Source: Bacteroidota bacterium (GTDB lineage: Bacteria > Bacteroidota > Ignavibacteria > Palsa-1295). From it: 64,000 bases of DNA. This document shows positions 43,740 to 52,022 of this stretch, piece by piece; the first letter of the stretch is position 1; each line of letters begins with the position of its first letter. Position numbers and translations under genes: made by a program. Where the stretch lies: contig JAJPIQ010000028.1 in the NCBI GenBank assembly GCA_021324685.1, positions 25,623-89,622 of the forward strand, given 5' to 3'. Under the pieces are notes generated by a model, which was given only the letters and a program-made list of their open reading frames with translations, searched no databases and was not told the origin of the DNA.

Positions 43740-43969
43740 TTCCCATGCGGACGACGGCGAAAGCCAATTCGAAAAGTTCGGGCAAAAGCCAGGACGAAGA
43801 CGGCCGCGTTTGCCAGGTGAGCAATGCTCGACGTTTAGGGCCACCTCTATGGCAAGTTCTGCGACTTCGCGCCTCCACGATCGGCGCAATGCCGCGAAGT
43901 ATGATCGGCCGCCGGCGGCGCCCACCCTCTCGGGCGGTCCCCCAGCGGCCGATTCGTTTTTTAATTTTT
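43740..43969 (+). ncRNA. candidate structured RNA ending in a U-tract hairpin
   Basis: In a 703-bp gap I see three hairpins in a row on the plus strand. The first is TTGCCAGGTG near 43810 with CACC...TGGCAA near 43855, enclosing GAGC-AAT-GCTC. The second is ACTTCGCG (43864-43871) with CGCGAAGT (43893-43900). The third is ATCGGCCGC (43904-43912) with GCGGCCGAT (43945-43953), enclosing CGCCC/GGGCG, followed by TCGTTTTTTAATTTTT. The last is a classical terminator shape. No coding frame with sensible composition covers this stretch. It does not match 6S, tmRNA, RNase P or SRP RNA signatures. The 5' end is a guess. Confidence 0.4.
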
Positions 43970-44381
43970 GGTAGTGTGCCTCCGGCTCCAACAGCACGCT
44001 CGGTTTAAACCAAGGCCTTTATGGGAACAATAAGATTTAGGCTACAATGCTCTGTTCATCGCTCTCTATGACTATGTTCGGGCTCTTAGGAGATAAAGAA
44101 ATACTACACTTTCGAGATAGCCGGAATGGATAGTGACACAGACTAAAGATCTTATCCTCAAACGGTTTCTAACTCGCAATTTTTCGATTTTTTGGTTTTA
44201 TAGATTTTATAGTGCCATTCATGAATTGAGGATTGGCGATGCCTGAAAACTGCTCGATTTACGGGTGTCATCTGACCGAAAAAAGAACGCCCAATTATAG
44301 TAGCATTCTTACGGAAGAGTAGTATTCTATAAGACACGCTCAGCCGTGAACCATTAGCGGACGATCATCGTATAGGCGGTC
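43970..44381. other. 412-bp gap upstream of the RlpA-like gene
   Basis: A/T-rich sequence with lower GC than its surroundings, many stops in all frames and no recognisable RNA gene. It includes the near-direct repeat GGTTTTATAGATTTTATAG (44203-44221 region). It probably carries the promoter of the RlpA-like gene; no box is assigned. Confidence 0.4.
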
Positions 44382-45185
44382 ATGCTACTTCAGACCAAGG
44401 GCGGGATTTCCCGTCCGGAACAGCACTGGAGCGCCTCTCGGGCTTTGGCCCCGCGCGCGATCCAGGACGCTGCGGTAAGCACGGCGAAGATCATTATCTC
44501 TGCCGAAGAACGCTTGGCGCAGCGTGTCCGCTCGGTCCTGCGTGTTACAGTGGCGACGATCTTCCTCGGAATCTCAGGTCTCATTTCCTTGGGCGCGAAT
44601 GTCACGACGGCCTTCGCCAAGAAAGTAAGCTCTGAACGTGGAAGTCGTGCAAGTGGCCACGTCAAAACGCATGGTAAGCGAGCAACGTACCTGAAGGCGG
44701 TCCATCGCCGTCACTCGGCTGGACACCATCAGTCAAAGCATCGGCATCGAACGCTCACCGCACATCACAGTTCGAGCGCCATGCGCGGAATGGCATCCTG
44801 GTATGGGAAGCAATTCCATAACCGCCGGACCGCGAGCGGTGTCCGTTTCAACACACATGCAATGATGGCCGCCCACCGGACCCTTCCTTTTGGGACCAGA
44901 GTCCGGGTCACGAATCTGGCGAACCACAAGACGTGCGTCGTCGAGATCACGGACCGCGGCCCGTATGCAAAAGGCCGGATCATCGATCTCAGCCTCGCTG
45001 CCGCGGAAGAACTCGGAATGGCCGAGAGCGGAGTCGCCGAAGTACAACTCGAAATTCTGGGCTCAGCCGGGCCCGGTGTCTTCGAAGACCTTGCTTCGGA
45101 GAAGAACGCTCCCGTATTCGACCATATTTCTCGGCCTGCGCCGAGCGATGTTCCAGTTCTTGCCGGTGAAACGGCCACACCATGA
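44382..45185 (+). CDS. RlpA-like double-psi beta-barrel protein
   Basis: Envelope protein of the RlpA family (septal-ring/peptidoglycan-associated), 267 residues. One membrane segment (about 53-73, VTVATIFLGISGLISLGANV) is preceded by ~50 cytoplasmic residues. A His/Lys/Arg-rich linker (about 80-130) follows, then the DPBB domain: GMASWYGKQFHNRRTASGVR, HRTLPFGTRVRVTNLANHKT and VEITDRGPYAKGRIIDLSLA. The conserved Asp in TDRGPY matches the catalytic position of lytic transglycosylase RlpA, but activity is not assured. No SPOR domain follows. A strong hairpin terminator ends the gene. Confidence 0.85.
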   Translation: MLLQTKGGISRPEQHWSASRALAPRAIQDAAVSTAKIIISAEERLAQRVRSVLRVTVATIFLGISGLISLGANVTTAFAKKVSSERGSRASGHVKTHGKRATYLKAVHRRHSAGHHQSKHRHRTLTAHHSSSAMRGMASWYGKQFHNRRTASGVRFNTHAMMAAHRTLPFGTRVRVTNLANHKTCVVEITDRGPYAKGRIIDLSLAAAEELGMAESGVAEVQLEILGSAGPGVFEDLASEKNAPVFDHISRPAPSDVPVLAGETATP

Positions 45186-45207
45186 CGAAATCATAGCGAT
45201 GAGTGTC

Positions 45208-45235
45208 ACAGCCCTCGAATGATTTCGAGGGCTGT
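45208..45235 (+). terminator. rho-independent terminator after the RlpA-like gene
   Basis: A perfect 12-bp stem (45208-45219 with 45224-45235) with loop TGAT, followed by TCGTTTTC. Confidence 0.85.
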
Positions 45236-45290
45236 TCGTTTTCAAAAGAGACTTTTTTAAAAAACGACAAGCGTTCTTAAAAACGAAACT

Positions 45291-46142
45291 ATGAAACGTC
45301 TTCTTCTTACCGTCATCCTTACTATGGGCTTCGTGCCCGAAGCAGCTTTCAGCCAGGCCGATACAACATTCGGATGGAGCCATGCACTTATCGCCGAACT
45401 GCATTTGGCACAAATTAGCTTTACTCACTGGACGCAGGGTGGAACGAATGCTTTAAGCTACATTGCCGGGGTCAATGGGAAATCGATTAAGAACGAACCT
45501 CTGACCAACTGGACTACGACCTACAAGTTGGATTATGGCCAGACGAAGCTGGCCGGGCAGCCCGTCCAAAAAACGGACGATGAAATCAATATCGAGTCGA
45601 TCCTGATGTATAAACTGGGAGTCCACGTTAATCCGTACCTTGGCGCTTCCCTGCTGACGCAATTTGCTCCCGGGTATCAATATTCAGATAGCGTAGGAGT
45701 CGCTCCGGTCGAAGTCTCGAATTTTTTCGATCCCGCCTATATCAAAGAGAGCGGCGGAATCGGCTGGGTACTCTCCAAAGCTTTTCAAACGCGCTTCGGA
45801 CTTGCACTGCGGGAGATCGTGACGAATCATTTTCCGCAGTATGCCAGTGAGCCACTGGAAAACGAAGTGAAGAAAGTCCGAATTCAGGGCGGGCTCGAGT
45901 CGGAGTCCGAAGCAGAAGTTCCCATCGATAGCAATGTCCTCTTCCGGGCCAGACTGGACCTGTTTTCGCCGTTCAATACGATGTCACGCATCGTGGTGCA
46001 TGGGGAGGGAAGCATTATTGCGAAGGTAAGCAAGGTCTTTAGCGCAGAACTATCGGCGTTATTCATCAACGAGCCGGATATTTCTCCTTATACACAGATC
46101 AAGGAAGGCCTAGCGATCGGCATTAGCTATGCACTGTTGTAA
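45291..46142 (+). CDS. DUF3078-like outer-membrane protein
   Basis: A 283-residue exported protein. The signal MKRLLLTVILTMGFVPEAAF is cut at AFS with Gln at +1. The sequence resembles DUF3078 of Bacteroidota: QISFTHWTQGGTNALSYIAG, LTNWTTTYKLDYGQTK and KLGVHVNPYLGASLLTQF, in short alternating strands ending in an aromatic/Leu C-terminus (GISYALL), consistent with a small beta-barrel. Function unknown. It stands alone after a terminator. Confidence 0.85.
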   Translation: MKRLLLTVILTMGFVPEAAFSQADTTFGWSHALIAELHLAQISFTHWTQGGTNALSYIAGVNGKSIKNEPLTNWTTTYKLDYGQTKLAGQPVQKTDDEINIESILMYKLGVHVNPYLGASLLTQFAPGYQYSDSVGVAPVEVSNFFDPAYIKESGGIGWVLSKAFQTRFGLALREIVTNHFPQYASEPLENEVKKVRIQGGLESESEAEVPIDSNVLFRARLDLFSPFNTMSRIVVHGEGSIIAKVSKVFSAELSALFINEPDISPYTQIKEGLAIGISYALL

Positions 46143-46181
46143 TCGGCGACGCAGGGACAAAAAAGCGTATATTAGTAGTTT

Positions 46182-46307
46182 GTGAATACGGTCTATCTTA
46201 TCCTTGTAGTTCTCGGTTTTATCGTATTCGATAGGATCGTTCGGCATAAACCAGCCGATGAGAAAAAAGGTAAGGACCCTCGCCAGAATGACGCCGGAAA
46301 CCGCTGA
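46182..46307 (+). CDS. possible 41-residue single-helix membrane peptide
   Basis: A GTG-initiated frame (VNTVYLILVVLGFIVFDRIV) giving one hydrophobic helix followed by a charged tail rich in Lys, Asp and Arg (RHKPADEKKGKDPRQNDAGN). It fills the gap between the DUF3078 and AI-2E-type genes and overlaps the start of the latter in another frame. The helix-plus-charged-tail composition is protein-like; no ribosome-binding site is visible, so it could be chance. Confidence 0.4.
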   Translation: MNTVYLILVVLGFIVFDRIVRHKPADEKKGKDPRQNDAGNR

Positions 46308-47565
46308 TACAAAAATATTAAGTCCACTACGGGAAATAACTCCGGAAGAAGCCTCCGAAGCTCGGAGAGTTGCCCACCGCTTCGATGGCATCGCGATCGC
46401 GCTCGGGGTTCTGGCACTCCTCGCTTTGGCCTGGACCGTGCGGCCGATCATCAACCCGTTTATTGCCGCATTCCTTTTTTATCTTGTACTTTCCTCGTTA
46501 CGGGAATATCGTGCAGCAAAGAAAATTTTAAATACGGGCCTCAGTCTCTTTGGATTATGGCTCATTATTACGTTGGCGGGAATTCTAGTGCCCTTTATCG
46601 TCGGAGCCGTACTTGCATATCTTTTTAATCCGCTCGTCCTTTATCTACACGAAAAAAGAAAAATTTCGCGGACATGGAGTTCACTCACGATCGTCATCTT
46701 GTTCTCGGGAGCCTTATTCGCGCTTGGATGGATCCTGCTCCCGAGCCTTGCACAGCAAACCAAAGCATTTATTGGCCAACTCACCGTATTTATCAAGCAA
46801 AATGCGAACACGTTCAACGAATCGCACGTGCGTCAAATGTTGCTTCACCTGGGACTTCCCGCAGGGATTGTGGACCAGATTATTTTACGAGAAGCCGGCC
46901 CTCAGCTTCGCAAAATGGTCTCCATCGTTCCTGGCATCATCGTGAAGATTATTGCCGGACTTCCAAGAATTTTGGAGCGAACTTTGAATCTTATCATCGT
47001 TCCAATCGCGATGTTCTATTTCTTAAAGGATTGGCCCAAACTCATGCCCATTATCAATGGCCTCTTCCCTTCCAAGGACCCCGCCCGACGAGCGGAGATC
47101 GTGAGTGACGTCGATCGTGTCCTCTATGGGTACATTCGCGGGCAGGCCACGGTCGCGTTCATTATCGGGATCTTGGGCGCTATCGCCTATTCGATTCTCG
47201 GAATTCCGTATGCCGGATTGCTTGGAGTGATCCTTGCGATCTCCGATCTGGTCCCGATCGTCGGGATGATCTTTAGTGCGTTCATTGTAGAACTGGTGAT
47301 CTTCCTGACGATGGAACTTAATCTCGCGGTCATTCTTAGTGGCATTCTCGTTATCGCCGGCCTGCATTTGCTCGAAGTCTATATTATCGGCCCTCGCATT
47401 ATCGGGCCCGGCATCGGCGTACCACCCATCCTCATGATCCTTGCGCTGCTCGTGTTCGGCTTTTTCTTTGGGTTCATCGGACTTCTCATCGCCGTACCTA
47501 CCACCGGTGTTATTCTGCTCTTTCTGAACGAATATCGAAAGAGCAATGCACAACGAGCAGCGTAA
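46288..47565 (+). CDS. AI-2E/PerM-family membrane permease
   Basis: Polytopic inner-membrane protein of the AI-2E exporter-like family, 425 residues from ATG 46288, which has AAGGA eleven bases upstream; ATG 46258 ten codons earlier is the alternative. Seven or eight helices: a pair near the N-terminus (IAIALGVLALLALAWTVRPI), LSLFGLWLIITLAGILVPFI, a soluble central region, and a C-terminal block with YGYIRGQATVAFIIGILGAI, GIPYAGLLGVILAISDLVPI and GPRIIGPGIGVPPILMILAL. The substrate is unknown; members transport very different things. The stop overlaps the rsmI start by one base. Confidence 0.92.
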   Translation: MTPETADTKILSPLREITPEEASEARRVAHRFDGIAIALGVLALLALAWTVRPIINPFIAAFLFYLVLSSLREYRAAKKILNTGLSLFGLWLIITLAGILVPFIVGAVLAYLFNPLVLYLHEKRKISRTWSSLTIVILFSGALFALGWILLPSLAQQTKAFIGQLTVFIKQNANTFNESHVRQMLLHLGLPAGIVDQIILREAGPQLRKMVSIVPGIIVKIIAGLPRILERTLNLIIVPIAMFYFLKDWPKLMPIINGLFPSKDPARRAEIVSDVDRVLYGYIRGQATVAFIIGILGAIAYSILGIPYAGLLGVILAISDLVPIVGMIFSAFIVELVIFLTMELNLAVILSGILVIAGLHLLEVYIIGPRIIGPGIGVPPILMILALLVFGFFFGFIGLLIAVPTTGVILLFLNEYRKSNAQRAA

Positions 47566-48284
47566 TGGCAGGAACGCTTTGGGTCGTCTCGGTTCCCATC
47601 GGTAACTCCCGCGATATCACCCTTCGCGCGATCGGCCTTCTACAAAATGCGGATGTCATCCTATGCGAGGACCTGAAACCGGCAAGAAGGCTGTTGCACG
47701 AATTGAACATCGAAAAGCCGCTTGTGCCGCTCAATGAACATACAGAGGCGAATGCAACCAGGGAGGCCCTTGAACTACTTCGCGCGGGCAAAGACCTCGC
47801 CCTGATCTCGGATGCCGGGACTCCGCTCATTTCGGACCCGGGACAGCGGCTCGTTCGCGAAGCCATCCAGGAAGAGATTGCGGTCTCTTCTGTGCCTGGC
47901 GCGTCGAGTATTTTAGCCGCGCTTGTCCTTAGCGGATTTCGAAGCGATCGTTTTTATTTCGCAGGTATGCTGCCGCGGGACAAAAGCGATAGAAAAAAAG
48001 AAGCAAAACAACTTGCTGCACGCCAGGAGACCATTGTGATACTGGAAGCACCGTACCGCCTGGCGCAATTGCTCGACGACCTTTTGGAAGCCTTTGGCGT
48101 CGAGCGCCGGGCCGCGATCGCGCTGGAACTTACAATGCCTAAGGAACGGGTTCACCGCGGTACACTCTTAGCATTACGTGACCTGTTTCGCGCGCGCCCC
48201 TTCAAGGGAGAATTCGTCATCGTTCTCGAAGGACGCGAATTCCGTCCCCCTCATCGAGCGCATGATCGACGGTCAAAGCCGTAG
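47565..48284 (+). CDS. rsmI: 16S rRNA (cytidine(1402)-2'-O)-methyltransferase
   Basis: SAM-dependent tetrapyrrole-methylase-fold enzyme that methylates C1402 in the decoding center, 239 residues. Family blocks: GTLWVVSVPIGNSRDITLRA, ADVILCEDLKPARRLL, DLALISDAGTPLISDPGQRL and SVPGASSILAALVLSGF, then ILEAPYRLAQLLDDLLEAFG. Slightly short at the C-terminus; the last ~10 residues are Arg/His-rich and overlap the next gene. TAATG coupling with the permease gene upstream. Confidence 0.95.
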   Translation: MAGTLWVVSVPIGNSRDITLRAIGLLQNADVILCEDLKPARRLLHELNIEKPLVPLNEHTEANATREALELLRAGKDLALISDAGTPLISDPGQRLVREAIQEEIAVSSVPGASSILAALVLSGFRSDRFYFAGMLPRDKSDRKKEAKQLAARQETIVILEAPYRLAQLLDDLLEAFGVERRAAIALELTMPKERVHRGTLLALRDLFRARPFKGEFVIVLEGREFRPPHRAHDRRSKP

Positions 48285-51200
48285 CGTTGCGATCGGCCAA
48301 TGCTGTATTGCTTTCGTTTTATTCTTTGGAGCATCGTTGGTCCATGCCCAATCTCGAACGATCGCCGCCCTACTGCATTCCAAAAACGATTCGACAATCG
48401 TTCTTGCGGATAATTTTCCAGATTTTTCGAGTCTTCGTATTTATATCGATTCTACTATCTCGCTTCGGCCGCAGACCGATTTCCGGATCGATACCGCCCG
48501 CCGGGAGATTGTTCTTTCCTTAGATATTCGCGAACTCCTTTTTCCAACCAATTCGAGGGCCAGTGCAACCCATAAGATTACAATAAGTTACACGGCGCTT
48601 CCGCTTGACCTGAAAACGAGTTACACACGGCATTCACTCGAAGCGTCGGCGCTACCGGATTCTATTCGTGGGAAACTCGACACCGGGAGCTTAAAACGGA
48701 TCACGGCGGAATCCGAATCGTCCGACCGGAATGATATTCTCAGCAATTTTCAAAAATCGGGTTCCATCAGCCGCGGTTTTCAGGTCGGATCTAACCGCGA
48801 TCTCGGGCTTACGAGCGGTTTTAATCTTCAGTTTTCGGGGGACGTCGCGAAAGATGTCAATATCACCGGCGCCCTGACCGAAGAACAAACGCCGATTCAA
48901 CCCGAAGGAACAACACAGACATTGAATGAGGTCGATAAGGTCTTCATACGAATTAAGGCCACCGACCATTTTACCTCCACGCTGGGCGATTTCAATCTCG
49001 ATCTGAATTCGCCCACGGACCCTTCGCGGCTTATCGATCAGGGGCCCGGCGATCATGCTGCGCAATATCAGGCACTCGCTCCGCTTGGCGTTTCGACTGG
49101 GCCGGACGATCCCTTTAAGGCTTTCAGCCAAAGCACGTTCGATGTGATCTCACGCGCGCTCATTGGAGCCGAAGCGACAGCACAGTTCGATCAGGGATCG
49201 GTCACGGTAGCGGGTGCATCACCGCGAGGTGAGTTCACGACAAATGCGTTCCAGGGACAGGAATCGTATCAGGGCCCTTATACGCTTTCGGGAAAGAATG
49301 GTGAACCTGCCATACTCATCGTTGCTGGAACGGAACATGTTTATGTGGATGGCGTCCTGCAAACACGCGGGGAGCGGAACGACTATGTCATCGATTATGC
49401 ACTTGCACAAATCACATTTCAGCCACGCCGGCTGATCACCAGCGACTCACGGATTACCATCGATTTTGAGTATTCGGACCAGCAATATAATCGCTCCCTT
49501 TTTGCTGCGAATGCGAAAGGTGAAATGTTCGATGGCACATTAAAAATTTCGACAACCTATTTGCGGGAGGGCGATAATCAGGACGCTCCCCTTGACCTGT
49601 CCCTGTCTGATAGCGATCGTTCCACGCTCACCGCTGCCGGTGCGGACCCCACGAAAGCCAGTAAATCGGCTGTTACCTATGCCGGTGTCGATGCTGGCGG
49701 TCGCGCTCAGGGAAGTTATGTGCGATCAGATACCTCGATAAGCGGAAAAACATTTGTGTATTATCGTTATGCTCCGCTCGATACGATCAATGCGTTGTAT
49801 AATGTATCCTTTGGCTATGCTGGATCTGCGAAAGGTTCCTATACACGACTCGCGATCGGCCAATTTCAATTTGTAGGTCCCGGCCTGGCAGACTACGATA
49901 CCCTTGCTTATCTTCCACTTCCACAGCTCCATCAGGTCATGGCCCTCAGCGGGAATTGGCGCCTGGCAAAAAATATCGGTATTACCGGAGAGTTCGCTTC
50001 GAGTTCGCTCGATCCAAACCGCTTTGCTGCCGTCCCTTCGATCGGTGGGAACGCATATAGAATTGGTGCTCTGTATGCCGACACGCTGCCCCTGGTCGGA
50101 TATGTTGAGACTCGCGCTATCCAAAGAAACTTGAGCTCTCAATTTACCCCGATCGACCGAATCCAGGACGTCGAATTCGAACGGCGGTATGGAAACGATG
50201 TCCCACCTCAGAATGCCGTTTCGTCAACATTGCCGGTGAGCGGAGAACTGAACCGGGAGGCAGATCTTGCACTCCACCCGATGCATTCTGTGTTGCTGGA
50301 GGGGGGATATGGAGATCTCGAAGAGCCGCAACTTCAATTTACCTCATCGAGGCTGTATGGACATGCAGAATTATTAGAAGATTCAATCTTTTCCCCGCAT
50401 GCGTCCATTACGCTCGAGCATTTGCTCACACACGATTCTTCTGTTCACGAGCAGGCGCTATGGGACCGGCTGTCAACAGAACTTTCCAAATCGCTGCACC
50501 TTACAAAAAATATTTTAACACTCGGAGCGCGTTTCGGCAGCGAATCTAAACGGGCGACATCGTTCGACTCCGTAGGTCTGGCATCCGATTCGGCAACACT
50601 TCAGAGTTTTTCGTATCGAGCGATAAACCCCTTTGCGTCGCTGACACTTGGGCCGAAGCTCACACTAACGGGAGACTATACATACCGTACGGATGACAGT
50701 GCGAGAAACGGAGCAATGTTGCCGGTGAGTTATGCAAGAACAACGCATGTTACGGCCGTAGTACTTGGAATTGGCGGTTTCAGTTCAACTGTCGACCTTA
50801 CGCTTCGAGATAAACATTATACGGATTCTCTTTCCTATGCGATGAACGGAGGAGATCAATCGACGCTCTTGCTTCGGCTCGAGCCGCGTTACACCCTTGC
50901 CTCCCATGGCCTGAGCGCCGATGCCTTATATGAAATTTCAAACGATCGTGCCGCTCGACTTGAGCGCGTGTTCGTACCGGTGCCACAAGGATTGGGCTCC
51001 TACTATTATATAGGCGATTTAAATCATAATGGCAAACCTGACCCTAATGAATTCGCTCCAGCAGCCTATAACGATCAGGGCGATTTTATTCTCGTAACGG
51101 TCCCCACAGAACAACTCTTCCCAACAACATCCCTTCGATCGAACGTTCGGCTTCATGTCGATCCTAAGGACCTATTCGGTCTTCAGAAGCCGACGAACTG

Positions 51201-52017
51201 GTTTCAATCGGCGCTGGCGAACATCTCAAGCGAATCCTATCTCAAAATTGAGGAGACAAGTACGGATACCATCCCCCGCGACATCTATCTATTCCATCTC
51301 TCTCATTTTAGGAATGATTCTACGACGATCAATGGGATTATGGAAATCGGACAGGACTTCAACATTCTGGAAAACGATCCCGATCAGTCCTATCGCCTGC
51401 ATTATCTGGAACGTTCCAGCGCCGTTCAATACAATACCGGATTGGAGCATTCGTTTCAGGCCGAGCGATCGGTTCGGGCTCGCGTTCGACCCTCTTTTGA
51501 ATTCTCGAATGAAACGACCCTCACTTCGGCAACCGATATTGCCACTGGCGATACGCTTTCCGTAAACCGGCCGCATAATACGTCGTCAATTTCGATTTCG
51601 ACCGATTGGAGTTACCACCCGGTCGGCTCATCGTTCGATTACGGCGCGCAGGTGCAGTTCATTCATGCGGTTGAACATAGTTTCGATCCAGAACTTTCTG
51701 CACTGACCGACGCCGTTACACTGCGTTCGAGCTACGCGATTGAAACTCGAACGCGATTACGGGCCGAGATCGAGCGCGATGAACTGAGCCTCTCGCAAAC
51801 GCCTAACGACATCCTCTCGCTTCCCTATGCCCTCACGGAGGGAAAGTCCATTGGCATCACCTGGTTGTGGCGACTCGCACTCGATTATCAATTCGGCAGC
51901 GGTATTGTCGCAACGATCTCGTACGATGGTCGAAATGAAGCCGGGGACCTCCTTGGCAGCACCGGCGAACGCATAACCATTCATAACGCCCGAGCTGAAA
52001 TTCGCGCGAACTTTTGA
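48262..52017 (+). CDS. large outer-membrane beta-barrel-like protein, uncharacterised
   Basis: A 1251-residue exported protein from ATG 48262, chosen because it opens a signal peptide (IGQCCIAFVLFFGASLVHA, Gln at +1); it overlaps the rsmI end by 23 nt. I recognise no named family. The N-terminal part carries SISRGFQVGSNRDLGLTSGF and DVAKDVNITGALTEEQTPIQ, then TLGDFNLDL, a pattern I associate with large uncharacterised outer-membrane proteins of this superphylum. A middle segment (YVDGVLQTRGERNDYVIDYA) resembles a strand-rich plug or Ig-like piece. The C-terminal ~750 residues are long alternating amphipathic strands ending IHNARAEIRANF (terminal Phe), consistent with a big barrel. It may be involved in secretion or surface structures; unproven. 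Confidence 0.8.
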   Translation: MIDGQSRSVAIGQCCIAFVLFFGASLVHAQSRTIAALLHSKNDSTIVLADNFPDFSSLRIYIDSTISLRPQTDFRIDTARREIVLSLDIRELLFPTNSRASATHKITISYTALPLDLKTSYTRHSLEASALPDSIRGKLDTGSLKRITAESESSDRNDILSNFQKSGSISRGFQVGSNRDLGLTSGFNLQFSGDVAKDVNITGALTEEQTPIQPEGTTQTLNEVDKVFIRIKATDHFTSTLGDFNLDLNSPTDPSRLIDQGPGDHAAQYQALAPLGVSTGPDDPFKAFSQSTFDVISRALIGAEATAQFDQGSVTVAGASPRGEFTTNAFQGQESYQGPYTLSGKNGEPAILIVAGTEHVYVDGVLQTRGERNDYVIDYALAQITFQPRRLITSDSRITIDFEYSDQQYNRSLFAANAKGEMFDGTLKISTTYLREGDNQDAPLDLSLSDSDRSTLTAAGADPTKASKSAVTYAGVDAGGRAQGSYVRSDTSISGKTFVYYRYAPLDTINALYNVSFGYAGSAKGSYTRLAIGQFQFVGPGLADYDTLAYLPLPQLHQVMALSGNWRLAKNIGITGEFASSSLDPNRFAAVPSIGGNAYRIGALYADTLPLVGYVETRAIQRNLSSQFTPIDRIQDVEFERRYGNDVPPQNAVSSTLPVSGELNREADLALHPMHSVLLEGGYGDLEEPQLQFTSSRLYGHAELLEDSIFSPHASITLEHLLTHDSSVHEQALWDRLSTELSKSLHLTKNILTLGARFGSESKRATSFDSVGLASDSATLQSFSYRAINPFASLTLGPKLTLTGDYTYRTDDSARNGAMLPVSYARTTHVTAVVLGIGGFSSTVDLTLRDKHYTDSLSYAMNGGDQSTLLLRLEPRYTLASHGLSADALYEISNDRAARLERVFVPVPQGLGSYYYIGDLNHNGKPDPNEFAPAAYNDQGDFILVTVPTEQLFPTTSLRSNVRLHVDPKDLFGLQKPTNWFQSALANISSESYLKIEETSTDTIPRDIYLFHLSHFRNDSTTINGIMEIGQDFNILENDPDQSYRLHYLERSSAVQYNTGLEHSFQAERSVRARVRPSFEFSNETTLTSATDIATGDTLSVNRPHNTSSISISTDWSYHPVGSSFDYGAQVQFIHAVEHSFDPELSALTDAVTLRSSYAIETRTRLRAEIERDELSLSQTPNDILSLPYALTEGKSIGITWLWRLALDYQFGSGIVATISYDGRNEAGDLLGSTGERITIHNARAEIRANF

Positions 52018-52022
52018 TGGTG

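Noticed and set aside
43449..43997. A 182-codon minus-strand frame covering part of the QC gene and the RNA candidate region
   Set aside because: Arg-rich product without a hydrophobic signal; it overlaps a firm gene out of frame and crosses the terminator-like hairpin.
43679..44381. Searched for tRNA, tmRNA, 6S, SRP and RNase P RNA signatures
   Set aside because: None of the conserved cores (for example a T-loop GTTCGA context with acceptor stem, or the RNase P core) was seen; only the unclassified hairpins are reported.
48178..48261. Longer N-terminus for the large barrel protein
   Set aside because: The extra 28 residues lie fully inside rsmI and precede a clean signal peptide that starts at 48262.
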